From: Pseudomonas viridiflava
GTDB lineage: Bacteria > Pseudomonadota > Gammaproteobacteria > Pseudomonadales > Pseudomonadaceae
Reading direction: 5' to 3'
Length of the DNA stretch: 64,000 nt
Assembly: GCF_900583165.1 (NCBI RefSeq)
Contig: NZ_UTKY01000094.1
Coordinates: 59,608 to 123,607 of the forward strand
Below the pieces are notes generated by a model. That model searched no databases and was not told the origin of the DNA. It worked only from the letters and a program-made list of their open reading frames with translations. Within the stretch, counting starts at the first letter, position 1, and each line of letters starts with the position of its first letter. The position numbers were made by a program, and so were the translations under genes. This document shows, piece after piece, positions 49,937 to 57,848 of the stretch.

Positions 49937-50451
49937 AGCATAGGTATCTACACAACTTTGAGTGTTGCGCTGGACCTGTGGTAGCGGCGGTGCGACTTGC
50001 TCGCGAAGGCGGCCCATCATGCGACTAGGTTTTATGGGATGTACATCGTTCTCATGTGGGCTGGCTTGCCTGCGATAGCTGTGTGTTGGGCGCTGGAGCT
50101 TATTGGTCGGAGTACATATCCGTTATATGGGTAACGGCTGCTATGGGTTCCGCTCTTACAGCGGGTCACTTTTGGACGGACCCAAAAGTAACCAAAAGGT
50201 CCTCGCCCCACCACTCGGTGCCTCGCCTAGGCTCGGCATGCCCTCTCTCCGGCTTGAATCCGTGGGCCGCCGCCACGCGCCATCCATGGCGCGGGGCGGC
50301 TAACCCGGCGTCCTGCCGGGTTACCCACGGATTCAAGCCTGCGTTCGGCAAGCGTGGGTTAACGGGGCGCCTAAGATCAAGATCAAAAGCCAAATCAAGA
50401 GCCAGAGCTTCGGGGTTGGTCAGGTCCAATCGTTGTGTAGATACCTATGCT
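49937..50451. mobile_element. MITE-like non-autonomous element, 515 bp
   Basis: Perfect terminal inverted repeats of 19 bases (AGCATAGGTATCTACACAA at 49937 and its reverse complement ending at 50451) are flanked by a direct repeat CATCGG on both sides, a likely target-site duplication. It encodes no transposase. Inside are degraded REP pieces (49995-50020 and 50055-50085), an ACTTTTGG/CCAAAAGT hairpin (50168-50189) and a highly structured segment (50251-50339). I recall similar sequence between genes of many fluorescent pseudomonads, so it is probably a dispersed family. The inserted position inside a REPIN marks both ends. Confidence 0.75.
50251..50339. repeat. Three-way-junction inverted-repeat structure
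   Basis: Outer stem: GGCTTGAATCCGTGGG (50251-50266) pairs perfectly with 50324-50339. Inside, hairpin one spans 50266-50300 (GCCGCC/GGCGGC, then CGCGCCAT-CC-ATGGCGCG). Hairpin two spans 50301-50323 (TAACCCGGC-GTCCT-GCCGGGTTA). The helices abut with almost no unpaired bases, so either DNA strand or its RNA could fold into a compact junction. Confidence 0.8.
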
Positions 50452-50498
50452 CATCGGGGGCAAGCCCCCTCCCACAATTGATGTGTGGTGGTTTCAGA

Positions 50499-51485
50499 TT
50501 AGCTGACCCGCAACACAATCTTGCCAATATGCTCCCCGCCCTCCATCCGCGCATGGGCCTTATCCGCTTCGGTGTAATCAAACACCTGGTCGATCATCGG
50601 CAGGCAACGCCCCGCCGACAGCGCCGGCCAGACATGCTCGCGCAGTTGCGCGGCAATCTCGGCTTTCTCATCCTGGGTCCGGGCCCGCAACAGCGAGCCG
50701 GTAACGATGGCGCGCTTGCCGAGGATGGTCAGCAAATCCACCTCATTGGCCTTGGCGCCGCCGAGGAAACCCAGCATCACCAGGCGCCCGTCCATGGCCA
50801 GGGCTTTGAGGTTATTGTTGAGGTACGAGGCGCCCATGATATCGAGGATCACATTCACACCCTGGTCGCCGATCACCTCGACAAAGTCCTGCTCGCGGTA
50901 GTTGATCGCCTCGGCCCCCAAGGCGCGGATGGCCGCGCATTTATCTTCGCTGCCCGCCGTGGCAAACGCCTGGATGCCGAACTCGCGGCACAGCATCAAC
51001 GCGGTGGTGCCGATGCCGCTGGTGCCGCCATGGATCAGCGCGCGCTGGCCCTTGTGGGCGCCGCCGATGCTGAACAGGTTGGCCCACACGGTGAAGAACG
51101 TTTCCGGAATCGCCGCCGCTTGAATCCACTCCATGCCCTTTGGCACCGGCAACGCCTGGCTGGCGGGCACCGCGCAATACTGGGCGTAGCCGCCGCCATT
51201 GGTCAGGGCGCAGACCTTGTCGCCGACTGCGTATTCACTCACCCCCTCACCCAGCGCCACCACTTCACCCGCCACTTCCAGGCCGGGGTAGGGGCTCATG
51301 CCGGGTTTCATCGGGTACTTGCCTGCCCGCTGCAATGCATCGGGGCGGTTGACCCCGGCGGCGTGCACGCGAATCAGTATCTCGCCGGCGGCCGGGGAGG
51401 GCACGGGTACCTGGCGCGGCTTGAGCACTTCGGGGCCGCCGGGGGTGGTGATTTCAATCAGGGTCATGTCGGTAGGCAGGGTCAT
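50499..51485 (-). CDS. Zinc-free quinone oxidoreductase (NAD(P)H, PIG3/QOR family)
   Basis: A 328-residue medium-chain dehydrogenase/reductase of the quinone oxidoreductase group. It shows AAGVNRPDALQRAGKYPMKPG and YPGLEVAGEVVALGEGVSEYAVGDKVCAL, and the nucleotide-binding ALIHGGTSGIGTTALML in place of zinc-ligand motifs. PIG3-type members reduce ortho-quinones with NADPH. The start at 51485 overlaps the upstream MFS stop as ATGA, so the pair is coupled. Confidence 0.88.
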   Translation of the reverse strand: MTLPTDMTLIEITTPGGPEVLKPRQVPVPSPAAGEILIRVHAAGVNRPDALQRAGKYPMKPGMSPYPGLEVAGEVVALGEGVSEYAVGDKVCALTNGGGYAQYCAVPASQALPVPKGMEWIQAAAIPETFFTVWANLFSIGGAHKGQRALIHGGTSGIGTTALMLCREFGIQAFATAGSEDKCAAIRALGAEAINYREQDFVEVIGDQGVNVILDIMGASYLNNNLKALAMDGRLVMLGFLGGAKANEVDLLTILGKRAIVTGSLLRARTQDEKAEIAAQLREHVWPALSAGRCLPMIDQVFDYTEADKAHARMEGGEHIGKIVLRVS

Positions 51486-52714
51486 TTTGCGAGTCCTGTA
51501 ACGGTGAGCGTATGGAGTGGGACCGTGGCGGACGGTCGGCGGTTCAGCATAAGCATGCCCAGTTCCAGCAACAGCGCGACCACAATCGCACCGGCGGCGA
51601 TCATAAACAGCAGTGCATGCTGCCCGCCGCTGCTGTTGAACAAGGCCGAATAGGCAAAACCGGACAACGCCTGGAAAGATGCGAAAGACACTGTGGCACG
51701 GCTCCACGCGACTTGTTGCTGGTGATGGTTGGGTAGCAGTTCGTGCACCCGCGCCAAGGCCAGCGGCACAATGCCCGGTGGGAACGAGCCGAGGATCACC
51801 GCCAGTGCCGCCAGGGCCGTGAACGAACCGGCAAATGGCAGCAGGCCGACCGCAAGCGCCTGCACCACCAACACCACACGGATACTCACGCGGGCACCGA
51901 GTTTGTCGGCCAGAAACCCGTAGGTCACCGGCCCCACGATCGACCCCAGGCCATACATCACCCAGATCATCGCGCCGATATGCGCCCCGTCACCCAGGCC
52001 TCGGGCCACGTAGTCCACCAGGAACACCATCGCTGGCACCAGGCCCGCCGCCATAAACGCGTATTGCGCAAACAGCAGGTACACGCCGGAGGGCGTCGGA
52101 GCCGAAACGCCCGCTTGCACCGGTGCTTCATGAGGTGTGCTGGCAGGCCACGCGAACCAACTCGCGGCCGTCAACACCAGCGCCAACAGGCCCAGGCCAA
52201 ACCAGGTCTGCTGCAAACCCAGGCTTAACAGGGGCGGCACTAGGGTGCCGGAGCCGGCGATGCCCAGGCCGATACCGAGGAAGATCGCACCACTGGCCAA
52301 GCCCCGGCGCGCCGCCGGCACATGGGGCAATACGGTCGCGGCGACCAACACCATGATCGCGCCACCGGCGATGCCCGACAGCAGGCGCCAGCCGAAAAAC
52401 CAGGTCACCGACAGCGGAAAACCACAGGCGAAAAACGCCAGGGTTACCGCCACCATCATTAGGCGCAGGGCGGTCTTGTTGGAGGTGCGTTGGGCGATGG
52501 GCCGGCCGATCAGCGCGCCGATCAGGTAACCCACCAGGTTGGCGGCGCCGAGGTACACCACATCACTGGCGGAAAACCACTGCGCCTGGATCAGCGTGGG
52601 AATCAACGGCGTATAGGCGAACCGCGCCAGGCCAATACTGACCAGGCTGGCACAAAGGCCGGCGAAAATCGGCAGCCAGATCGGGCTGCGCGGTGAAGCG
52701 TGAGTGTCGAGCAT
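51482..52714 (-). CDS. YbfB/YjiJ-family MFS transporter
   Basis: A 410-residue protein with about 12 helices. The opening PIWLPIFAGLCASLVSIGLARFAYTPLIPTLIQAQWFSASDVVYLGAANLVGYLIGAL is diagnostic of the YbfB/YjiJ group. The start at 52714 puts the first helix close to the N-terminus. It is divergent from a LysR regulator (112-base gap) and precedes the quinone oxidoreductase with a four-base overlap, so the LysR protein is the likely regulator of both. Substrate unknown. Confidence 0.87.
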   Translation of the reverse strand: MLDTHASPRSPIWLPIFAGLCASLVSIGLARFAYTPLIPTLIQAQWFSASDVVYLGAANLVGYLIGALIGRPIAQRTSNKTALRLMMVAVTLAFFACGFPLSVTWFFGWRLLSGIAGGAIMVLVAATVLPHVPAARRGLASGAIFLGIGLGIAGSGTLVPPLLSLGLQQTWFGLGLLALVLTAASWFAWPASTPHEAPVQAGVSAPTPSGVYLLFAQYAFMAAGLVPAMVFLVDYVARGLGDGAHIGAMIWVMYGLGSIVGPVTYGFLADKLGARVSIRVVLVVQALAVGLLPFAGSFTALAALAVILGSFPPGIVPLALARVHELLPNHHQQQVAWSRATVSFASFQALSGFAYSALFNSSGGQHALLFMIAAGAIVVALLLELGMLMLNRRPSATVPLHTLTVTGLAK

Positions 52715-52799
52715 GATGGCTGTCCTGGGTATTTTTCTCTGGGGGCCAGCATATCCAGGTTTGATGATGCAATAATGCTGCGAATTGGCGTCACGCTGA

Positions 52800-52811
52800 T
52801 GCATATATGCA
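52800..52811. promoter_or_regulatory. Palindrome in the LysR/MFS divergent region
   Basis: TGCATATATGCA, a perfect 12-bp palindrome 15 bases before the LysR start; with flanking bases it fits a T-N11-A site. It could be the autoregulatory LysR site. Confidence 0.4.
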
Positions 52812-52826
52812 GCACTGGAGAACAGA

Positions 52827-53702
52827 ATGAATTGGGACGATGCACGGGTGTTTCTCGCGGTGTGCCGCGAATCCACATTGCGCGGGGCCGCACGCGTGTT
52901 GGGGGTAGACCAGGCCACCGTGGGCCGGCGCATCAATGCGTTGGAAAAGTCCCTGAGTGCGACATTATTCCTGCGCACCTCCGAGGGTTACGCACTCACC
53001 GCCGTGGGTGAAGCCGCCTTGCTGTCGGTGGAAAAAATGGAGCGCTCGGCCCTCGATCTGCAACGTCAGATCCAAGGCCTGGACGATCGCCTGACCGGCA
53101 CCGTGCGCGTCAGCACCACCGATTCCCTGGCGATCGACTACCTGATCCCTTCGATTGCACAGTTGCACGCCAAACACCCCGATGTGCGCGTACAGCTGGA
53201 CGCGTCCACCCAGCTCCTTAGCCTGGCCAAGCGCGAAGCCGACATCGCCGTGCGCAACCAGCGCCCCGACAACCCCGACCTGATTGCGCGGCGCATCGCC
53301 CGCTGGCCGGTGGGGTTGTTTGCCGCCCAAGCCTATATCGACCGCCACGGCATACCCGAGCCCGGCAGCCTGTTTGAAGGCCATGACCTGGTGGTCTACC
53401 AACCCTACCTGCAAAGCCAGAAAGACATGACCCTGGTGTCAGAGCCGTTGGGCCGTGGGCGGATTGTCTCGACCCTGAGCTCCAGCCTGTTGGTGCGCCG
53501 CTCCATCGCGGCCGGCATCGGTATCGGTGAACTTCCGCTGCCCAGCGCCGCCATGGAGGGGCTGGTGCGCTTGTGGCCAGAGCGCATCCGCCCCGTGCCC
53601 TATGACGTCTGGCTGGTGACCCACGCGGACCTGCGCCACACCGCGCGCGTGCGGGTGGTGATCGATGAAATCGTCGCGGCGTTTGCCGGCACGGGGGAGT
53701 AG
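52827..53702 (+). CDS. LysR-family transcription regulator
   Basis: A 291-residue LysR regulator. The N-terminal helix-turn-helix is WDDARVFLAVCRESTLRGAARVLGVDQATVGRRINALEKSLSATLFLRTSEGYALT. The effector domain follows (TGTVRVSTTDSLAIDYLIPSIAQLHAKHPDVRVQL, DIAVRNQRPDNPDLIARRI). It is divergent from the MFS/quinone oxidoreductase pair, which it probably controls. Inducer unknown. Confidence 0.92.
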   Translation: MNWDDARVFLAVCRESTLRGAARVLGVDQATVGRRINALEKSLSATLFLRTSEGYALTAVGEAALLSVEKMERSALDLQRQIQGLDDRLTGTVRVSTTDSLAIDYLIPSIAQLHAKHPDVRVQLDASTQLLSLAKREADIAVRNQRPDNPDLIARRIARWPVGLFAAQAYIDRHGIPEPGSLFEGHDLVVYQPYLQSQKDMTLVSEPLGRGRIVSTLSSSLLVRRSIAAGIGIGELPLPSAAMEGLVRLWPERIRPVPYDVWLVTHADLRHTARVRVVIDEIVAAFAGTGE

Positions 53703-53779
53703 TCAGCACAGGCTTGCAATTTCCTGCGGCGGGGCGCGCTCACAATCACCCTCTTTTATGCAGGTTCAGGGGTGACAAC

Positions 53780-54763
53780 ATGACAAGAAAACTAACGTGT
53801 GCGGTAGGCCTTGCCGTGGCGATAGCGACGGCAACTGCGTTTGCCGCCGCACCGGCCCAGGTCGGAACCCAAGTGCCGGGCTACTTCCGCCTGGCTGTGG
53901 GCGAGTATGAAGTGACCGCCTTGTTCGATGGCTACAACGACCTGTCGCCCAAGCTGCTCAAAGGCATGACCCAAAGCCAGATCCGGGCCCTGCTGGCACG
54001 CCGTTCGATTGAAACACCGGGCGTGCAGACCGCGTTCAACGCGTTTCTGGTCAACACCGGCAAACAGTTGATCCTGGTGGACACCGGCGCCGGCCAGTGC
54101 ATTGGTGCCACGGCCGGGCAACTCTCGGCCAATATGAAAGCCGCCGGTTACGAGCCCTCCCAGGTCGATACGATTTTGTTGACCCACCTGCACTTGGACC
54201 ACGTGTGCGGTCTGGTCGACGGCCAGCAACAGCCGATCTTCGCCAATGCCACCGTCTACGCGGCCAAAGCCGAGGCCGACTACTGGCTTGACCCCCAGGC
54301 ACTGGCCAAGGCGCCGGAAGCCGCCAAAGGGTTTTTCAAGATTGCCCAGGACTCGACTGCGCCTTATATCGCCGCCGGTCGTTTTAAGACGTTTGAGCCC
54401 GGCCAGTTGCCGGTCGACGGCGTGCAGACGGCTCAGGAGCCAGGGCATACGCCGGGCAGTACGACTTACCGTTTCAACTCCCAGGGCCAGAGCATCCTGT
54501 TTATGGGCGACCTGGTGCACAACCTTGCGGTGCAGTTTGAGCACCCCGAAGTGTCCATCGGCTTTGACGTCAATGGCCAGCAGGCGATCAAGAGCCGTGA
54601 AGCGGTATTCAGCGCGGCGGCGGCCAGCAAGATATGGGTGACGGCGGCGCATTTGCCGTTTCCAGGCATTGGCCATATCGCCAGCGAGGGCAAGCATTTC
54701 CAATGGGTGCCCGTGGAATACGGCCCTTACAAGCGCGCCGCGCATGTGCCGCTGATTGATTGA
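53780..54763 (+). CDS. Periplasmic metallo-beta-lactamase-fold hydrolase
   Basis: A 327-residue protein with a signal peptide (LAVAIATATAFAAAPAQ) and an MBL fold. Metal ligands are THLHLDHVCG, the His in EPGHTPGS, the Asp in LFMGDLVHN and a C-terminal His in TAAHLPFPGIGH. It resembles secreted MBL proteins of the lactonase or alkylsulfatase-like type, with a strand pattern (YFRLAVGEYEVTALFDGYNDLSPKLLKG) common to a Pseudomonas subgroup. Quorum-signal lactonase is one possibility; the substrate cannot be fixed from sequence. It is followed by a DoxX gene 54 bases later. Confidence 0.85.
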   Translation: MTRKLTCAVGLAVAIATATAFAAAPAQVGTQVPGYFRLAVGEYEVTALFDGYNDLSPKLLKGMTQSQIRALLARRSIETPGVQTAFNAFLVNTGKQLILVDTGAGQCIGATAGQLSANMKAAGYEPSQVDTILLTHLHLDHVCGLVDGQQQPIFANATVYAAKAEADYWLDPQALAKAPEAAKGFFKIAQDSTAPYIAAGRFKTFEPGQLPVDGVQTAQEPGHTPGSTTYRFNSQGQSILFMGDLVHNLAVQFEHPEVSIGFDVNGQQAIKSREAVFSAAAASKIWVTAAHLPFPGIGHIASEGKHFQWVPVEYGPYKRAAHVPLID

Positions 54764-54817
54764 ACCGCTTTCTACCGCCGTGCACTGGCCGGCGGTTTCT
54801 ACGGGTAAAGGTCGCTT

Positions 54818-55204
54818 ATGAACGAATCAAAAACTCAAGACCTGGGGCTGTTGTTCCTGCGAGTCAGCGGGGCGATGTTTTTACTGTGGGTGCATGGCTT
54901 GCCCAAATTGCTCAACTACAGCGAGCAACTCAAGGTGATTGAAGACCCGTTTCACCTGGGGGCAAATATCACGCTGTTGCTGGCGATCTTTGCCGAGGTG
55001 CTGTGCCCGCTGTTGATTATCGCCGGTGTGCTGGTGCGCCTGGCGTGCCTGCCGATCCTGAGCGTGTTGTTGATTGCGCTGTTGGTGGTGCACCCGGAAT
55101 GGACGCTGTTTGAAGCGCAGTTCGGCTGGTTGCTGCTGATCATCTTTACCACGCTGCTGATCGGCGGGCCGGGGCGACTGGCGTTGAGTCAGCGGTTTTC
55201 CTGA
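54818..55204 (+). CDS. DoxX-family membrane protein
   Basis: A 128-residue protein with four membrane helices (LGLLFLRVSGAMFLLWVHGL, NITLLLAIFAEVLCPLLIIAGVLVRLACL, SVLLIALLVVHPEW and GWLLLIIFTTLLIGGPGRLAL). The LRVSGAMFLLWVHGLPKL start and GPGRLALSQRF end are typical of DoxX/YphA members. Bacterial relatives are linked to redox homeostasis, but no reaction is established for this one. Confidence 0.87.
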   Translation: MNESKTQDLGLLFLRVSGAMFLLWVHGLPKLLNYSEQLKVIEDPFHLGANITLLLAIFAEVLCPLLIIAGVLVRLACLPILSVLLIALLVVHPEWTLFEAQFGWLLLIIFTTLLIGGPGRLALSQRFS

Positions 55205-55208
55205 GCGC

Positions 55209-55234
55209 AAAAAAACGGCCGGGCAAGCCCGGCC
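55209..55234 (-). terminator. Rho-independent terminator of the esterase gene
   Basis: GGCCGGG-CAAG-CCCGGCC stem, followed on the minus strand by a run of seven T residues after one G. It lies 18 bases past the esterase stop. The A-run on the other side makes it usable mainly by the minus strand. Confidence 0.85.
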
Positions 55235-55252
55235 AAATAAGGAGAGGGTGAA

Positions 55253-56071
55253 TCAGCGGTTCAGGAACGCCAGCAGGTCTTCATTCAAGGCCTGGGCGTG
55301 GGTCACGGCGAAACCATGCGGTGCGTCTTTATAGACTTTCAGTTCGGCGCCCTTGATCGAGGCGGCAGCGACTTTGCCGGTGGTTTCGAACGGCACGATC
55401 TGGTCGCCGTCGCCGTGGATCACCAGGGTCGGCACGTCGATCTTGGCCATGTCCGGGCGGAAGTCGGTCTCGGAGAAGGCCGTGACGCAGTCCACGGTGG
55501 ACTTGAGGGACGCCAGCATCGCGATTTGCAGGGTCTGGGTCAGCGTGCCTTCGGAGACGACCTGACCCTTGTTGATGCCAAAGAACGGGGTGTTGAAGTC
55601 AGCGATAAACTGCGCACGGTCTTTCAACAGGCCGGCCTTGATGCCATCGAACACTTCAGTCGGCACACCTTCGGGGTAATCGGGTTTCTGGCCGAAAATC
55701 GGCGTCACTGCACCCAGCAGCACCAGGCCGGCCACGCGCGCGCTGCCATGGCGTGCGATATAGCGGGCCACGTCGCCGCCGCCCATGGAGAAGCCCACGA
55801 GGGTTACGTCCTTGAGGTCCAGGTGTTCGATCAACTGGGCGATATCGTCGGCGAAGGTGTTGTAGTCGTTGCCGGTCCACGGCTGGTCTGAGCGGCCAAA
55901 GCCACGGCGGTCGAAGGCGATGGTGCGAAAGCCGCGGCTGCTCAGGTATTCCATCTGGTATTCCCACATGTCCGCATCCAGCGGCCAGCCGTGGCTGAAC
56001 AGTACGGGCTTACCGCTGCCCCAGTCCTTGAAATAGATCTGGGTACCGTCTTTGGCAACGAATGTGCTCAT
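55253..56071 (-). CDS. Arylesterase/perhydrolase of the PFE type
   Basis: A 272-residue alpha/beta hydrolase close to the well-studied P. fluorescens esterase PFE. The catalytic Ser is in VGFSMGGGD (Ser94 in PFE numbering), Asp in VIHGDGDQIVP, and His in DAPHGFAVTHAQ. Position 29, next to the oxyanion hole in SHGWPLDADM, is Pro here. PFE itself has Leu there, and its L29P variant is known for greatly increased perhydrolase activity. So this natural form is predicted to favour peracid formation, as cofactor-free haloperoxidases do. It is a single gene with a good terminator. Confidence 0.92.
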   Translation of the reverse strand: MSTFVAKDGTQIYFKDWGSGKPVLFSHGWPLDADMWEYQMEYLSSRGFRTIAFDRRGFGRSDQPWTGNDYNTFADDIAQLIEHLDLKDVTLVGFSMGGGDVARYIARHGSARVAGLVLLGAVTPIFGQKPDYPEGVPTEVFDGIKAGLLKDRAQFIADFNTPFFGINKGQVVSEGTLTQTLQIAMLASLKSTVDCVTAFSETDFRPDMAKIDVPTLVIHGDGDQIVPFETTGKVAAASIKGAELKVYKDAPHGFAVTHAQALNEDLLAFLNR

Positions 56072-56218
56072 GGAAAACTCCTGGGTGGGCGAGATTAGAA
56101 CCTTGGCTCACTATTGCGTTAAACCAGACGAAGGGCTTGTACGGGTGTGCTTGGTTGAACGGTTGAGCGTCTATGCTGGTCCACTGACTCCTACTGTCTG
56201 ATCACACAGGTGAACGAA

Positions 56219-57286
56219 ATGGCCAAGACTTACAGCTACGCCGCCCGGGACTCCAAGGACTCGCTCAAGCCCTTCACCTTCGAGCGCCGCGCGCCGGGGG
56301 CCGATGACGTGCAGATCGACATTCTGTTTTGCGGCGTCTGCCACTCCGACTTGCACACCGTGCGCAATGAATGGCAGAACACCCTGTATCCCTCGGTGCC
56401 GGGCCACGAGATCGTCGGCCGCGTCACGGCGGTGGGCGCCAATGTGCGCAACTTCAAGGTGGGCGACCTGGCGGGCGTGGGCTGTATGGTCGACAGCTGC
56501 CAGCACTGTGCGTCCTGCGCCGAAGGCGAGGAGCAATACTGCGAGAACGGCTTCACCGGCACCTACAACGGGCCGATGTTTGGCGGCGAGAACACCTATG
56601 GCGGGTATTCGGACAGCATCGTGGTCAAGGAGAAGTTCGTGCTGCGCATCTCCCACGGCGACGCGAATCTGGCAGCCGTGGCGCCGTTGCTGTGCGCCGG
56701 CATCACCACCTATTCACCGCTGCACCACTGGAATGTCGGCCCCGGCAAGAAGGTCGGCGTGGTCGGCCTCGGCGGCCTGGGCCATATGGCCGTAAAGATT
56801 GCCCATGCCATGGGCGCACACGTGACGTTGTTCACCACCTCGCCCAACAAACGCGAAGACGGCCTGCGCCTGGGCGCCGACCACGTGGTGGTGTCGAAAA
56901 ATGCCGACGAAATGGCCAAGGTCGCCAACAGCCTGGACTTTATCCTCAACACCGTTGCTGCGCCGCATAACCTCGACGCGTTCGTCAGCCTGCTCAAGCG
57001 CGACGGCACCATGACCCTGGTCGGCGCCCCCGACAGCCCGCACCCGTCGCCGGCGGTGTTCAACCTGATCTTCAAGCGCCGCAGTATTGCAGGGTCGTTG
57101 ATTGGCGGGATTCAAGAGACCCAGGAGATGCTGGACTTCTGTGCCAAACACGGGATTGTCTCGGACATCGAGATGATTGATATCCAGGGCATCAACGAGG
57201 CCTATGAGCGGATGCTCAAGGGCGATGTGAAGTATCGGTTTGTGATTGATATGGAGAGCTTGAAGAAAGAGCGTCACGCCGCCTGA
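56219..57286 (+). CDS. Zinc-dependent NAD(P) alcohol dehydrogenase (YahK/CAD-like)
   Basis: A 355-residue medium-chain alcohol dehydrogenase. Catalytic zinc ligands are in CGVCHSDLHTVRNEW and PGHEIVGRV; structural zinc cysteines are in CQHCASCAEGEEQYC. The cofactor motif is VGVVGLGGLGHMAVKIAHAMG. This matches the cinnamyl-alcohol/YahK group that reduces aldehydes with NADPH. The ATG at 56219 has AGGTGA upstream and is preferred over the GTG at 56210. It would detoxify aldehydes, in keeping with the surrounding stress genes. Confidence 0.93.
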   Translation: MAKTYSYAARDSKDSLKPFTFERRAPGADDVQIDILFCGVCHSDLHTVRNEWQNTLYPSVPGHEIVGRVTAVGANVRNFKVGDLAGVGCMVDSCQHCASCAEGEEQYCENGFTGTYNGPMFGGENTYGGYSDSIVVKEKFVLRISHGDANLAAVAPLLCAGITTYSPLHHWNVGPGKKVGVVGLGGLGHMAVKIAHAMGAHVTLFTTSPNKREDGLRLGADHVVVSKNADEMAKVANSLDFILNTVAAPHNLDAFVSLLKRDGTMTLVGAPDSPHPSPAVFNLIFKRRSIAGSLIGGIQETQEMLDFCAKHGIVSDIEMIDIQGINEAYERMLKGDVKYRFVIDMESLKKERHAA

Positions 57287-57310
57287 TTTGAGCGAATTGA
57301 CATTGCTTTT

Positions 57311-57338
57311 TGTGGGCGCGAGCAAGCCCGCTCCCACA
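57311..57338. repeat. Collapsed REPIN (28 bp)
   Basis: TGTGGG and CCCACA ends around CGCGAGCAAGCCCGCT: the right REP is complete but the left is cut to six bases. It follows the alcohol dehydrogenase gene, preceded by TTTTT. Confidence 0.7.
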
Positions 57339-57382
57339 TTTGGTTCTCCGTCCATCAGGCAGGGCGCGGTGATATTGCCTGC

Positions 57383-57694
57383 TCAAGGCCTTTGCGGCTT
57401 GACCGACGTGCCGAACGTATTGCCCATGCGCACACGGGTAGCGGCGGGGGTGGATAACCCCACGGCGTTCGGTGCGCGCTTATCCACGGTCATTGTCTGC
57501 GCCTCACGGTTTTTCTTCGCGGCCTTGGTCGTATTCGTATCGCTGCCCATCTGTTGGCTCAGGCACCCATAGTCGGGTGCCTTGTAGCCATCCACCGAGA
57601 CTTCGGTGCAGGTGCTTGCGGCCTTGTCGGCATGGGCAAACAAGGGTAGGGCGCTGCACAGCAACACGCTGGCAAGGGTGGGTAACCGCTTCAT
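57383..57694 (-). CDS. Small secreted protein of unknown function
   Basis: A 103-residue protein with a clear signal peptide (LASVLLCSALPLFAHA). The mature part is small and polar, with two cysteines (STCTEVSVDGYKAPDYGCLSQQMG) that could form a disulfide, followed by a basic low-complexity tail. A ribosome site (GGAGG) precedes the ATG. I do not recognise a domain. It lies divergent from the vreA-like gene and may be conserved in pseudomonads; no function is proposed. Confidence 0.72.
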   Translation of the reverse strand: MKRLPTLASVLLCSALPLFAHADKAASTCTEVSVDGYKAPDYGCLSQQMGSDTNTTKAAKKNREAQTMTVDKRAPNAVGLSTPAATRVRMGNTFGTSVKPQRP

Positions 57695-57759
57695 CTGGGC
57701 CTCCTGGCGGGCCCGAGGAATTGGGCCGGTATGGCTTGAAAGTGTAGTGCAGCGGCCTG

Positions 57760-57807
57760 CTCGTCACCGTGATGTTTTTTTTGCTATCACCGTAACATCA
57801 GATTCAT
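57760..57807. promoter_or_regulatory. Candidate PhoB-type repeats before vreA-like gene
   Basis: TCACCGT occurs at 57764 and 57787 (23 bases apart), the second within CTATCACCGTAACATCAG, loosely like CTGTCAT-N4-CTGTCAT. PhoB control of the vre locus is known in P. aeruginosa; the match here is weak. Confidence 0.3.
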
Positions 57808-57848
57808 AAAGGGGCCTCAGGATGACGGTTTTCTAGGACACGTCGGCC

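Larger units (their letters stand above)
49872..50478. repeat. REPIN split by a mobile element
   Basis: The left REP (ATGTGGGAGGGGGCTTGCCC) and spacer occupy 49872-49936. The right REP (CATCGGGGGCAAGCC to CTCCCACA) occupies 50452-50478. Removing 49937-50451 and one CATCGG copy restores an ordinary REPIN of about 90 bases like those at 29545 and 40758. Confidence 0.8.

Noticed and set aside
50056..50481. Small proteins predicted within the MITE-like element on either strand
   Set aside because: They run through inverted repeats and REP fragments, and lack ribosome sites and domain features. Similar frames are often annotated in pseudomonads but look spurious.
57287..57382. Possible extra gene between the alcohol dehydrogenase and the small secreted protein
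   Set aside because: The gap holds only a collapsed REPIN; no frame has both a start and a ribosome site.
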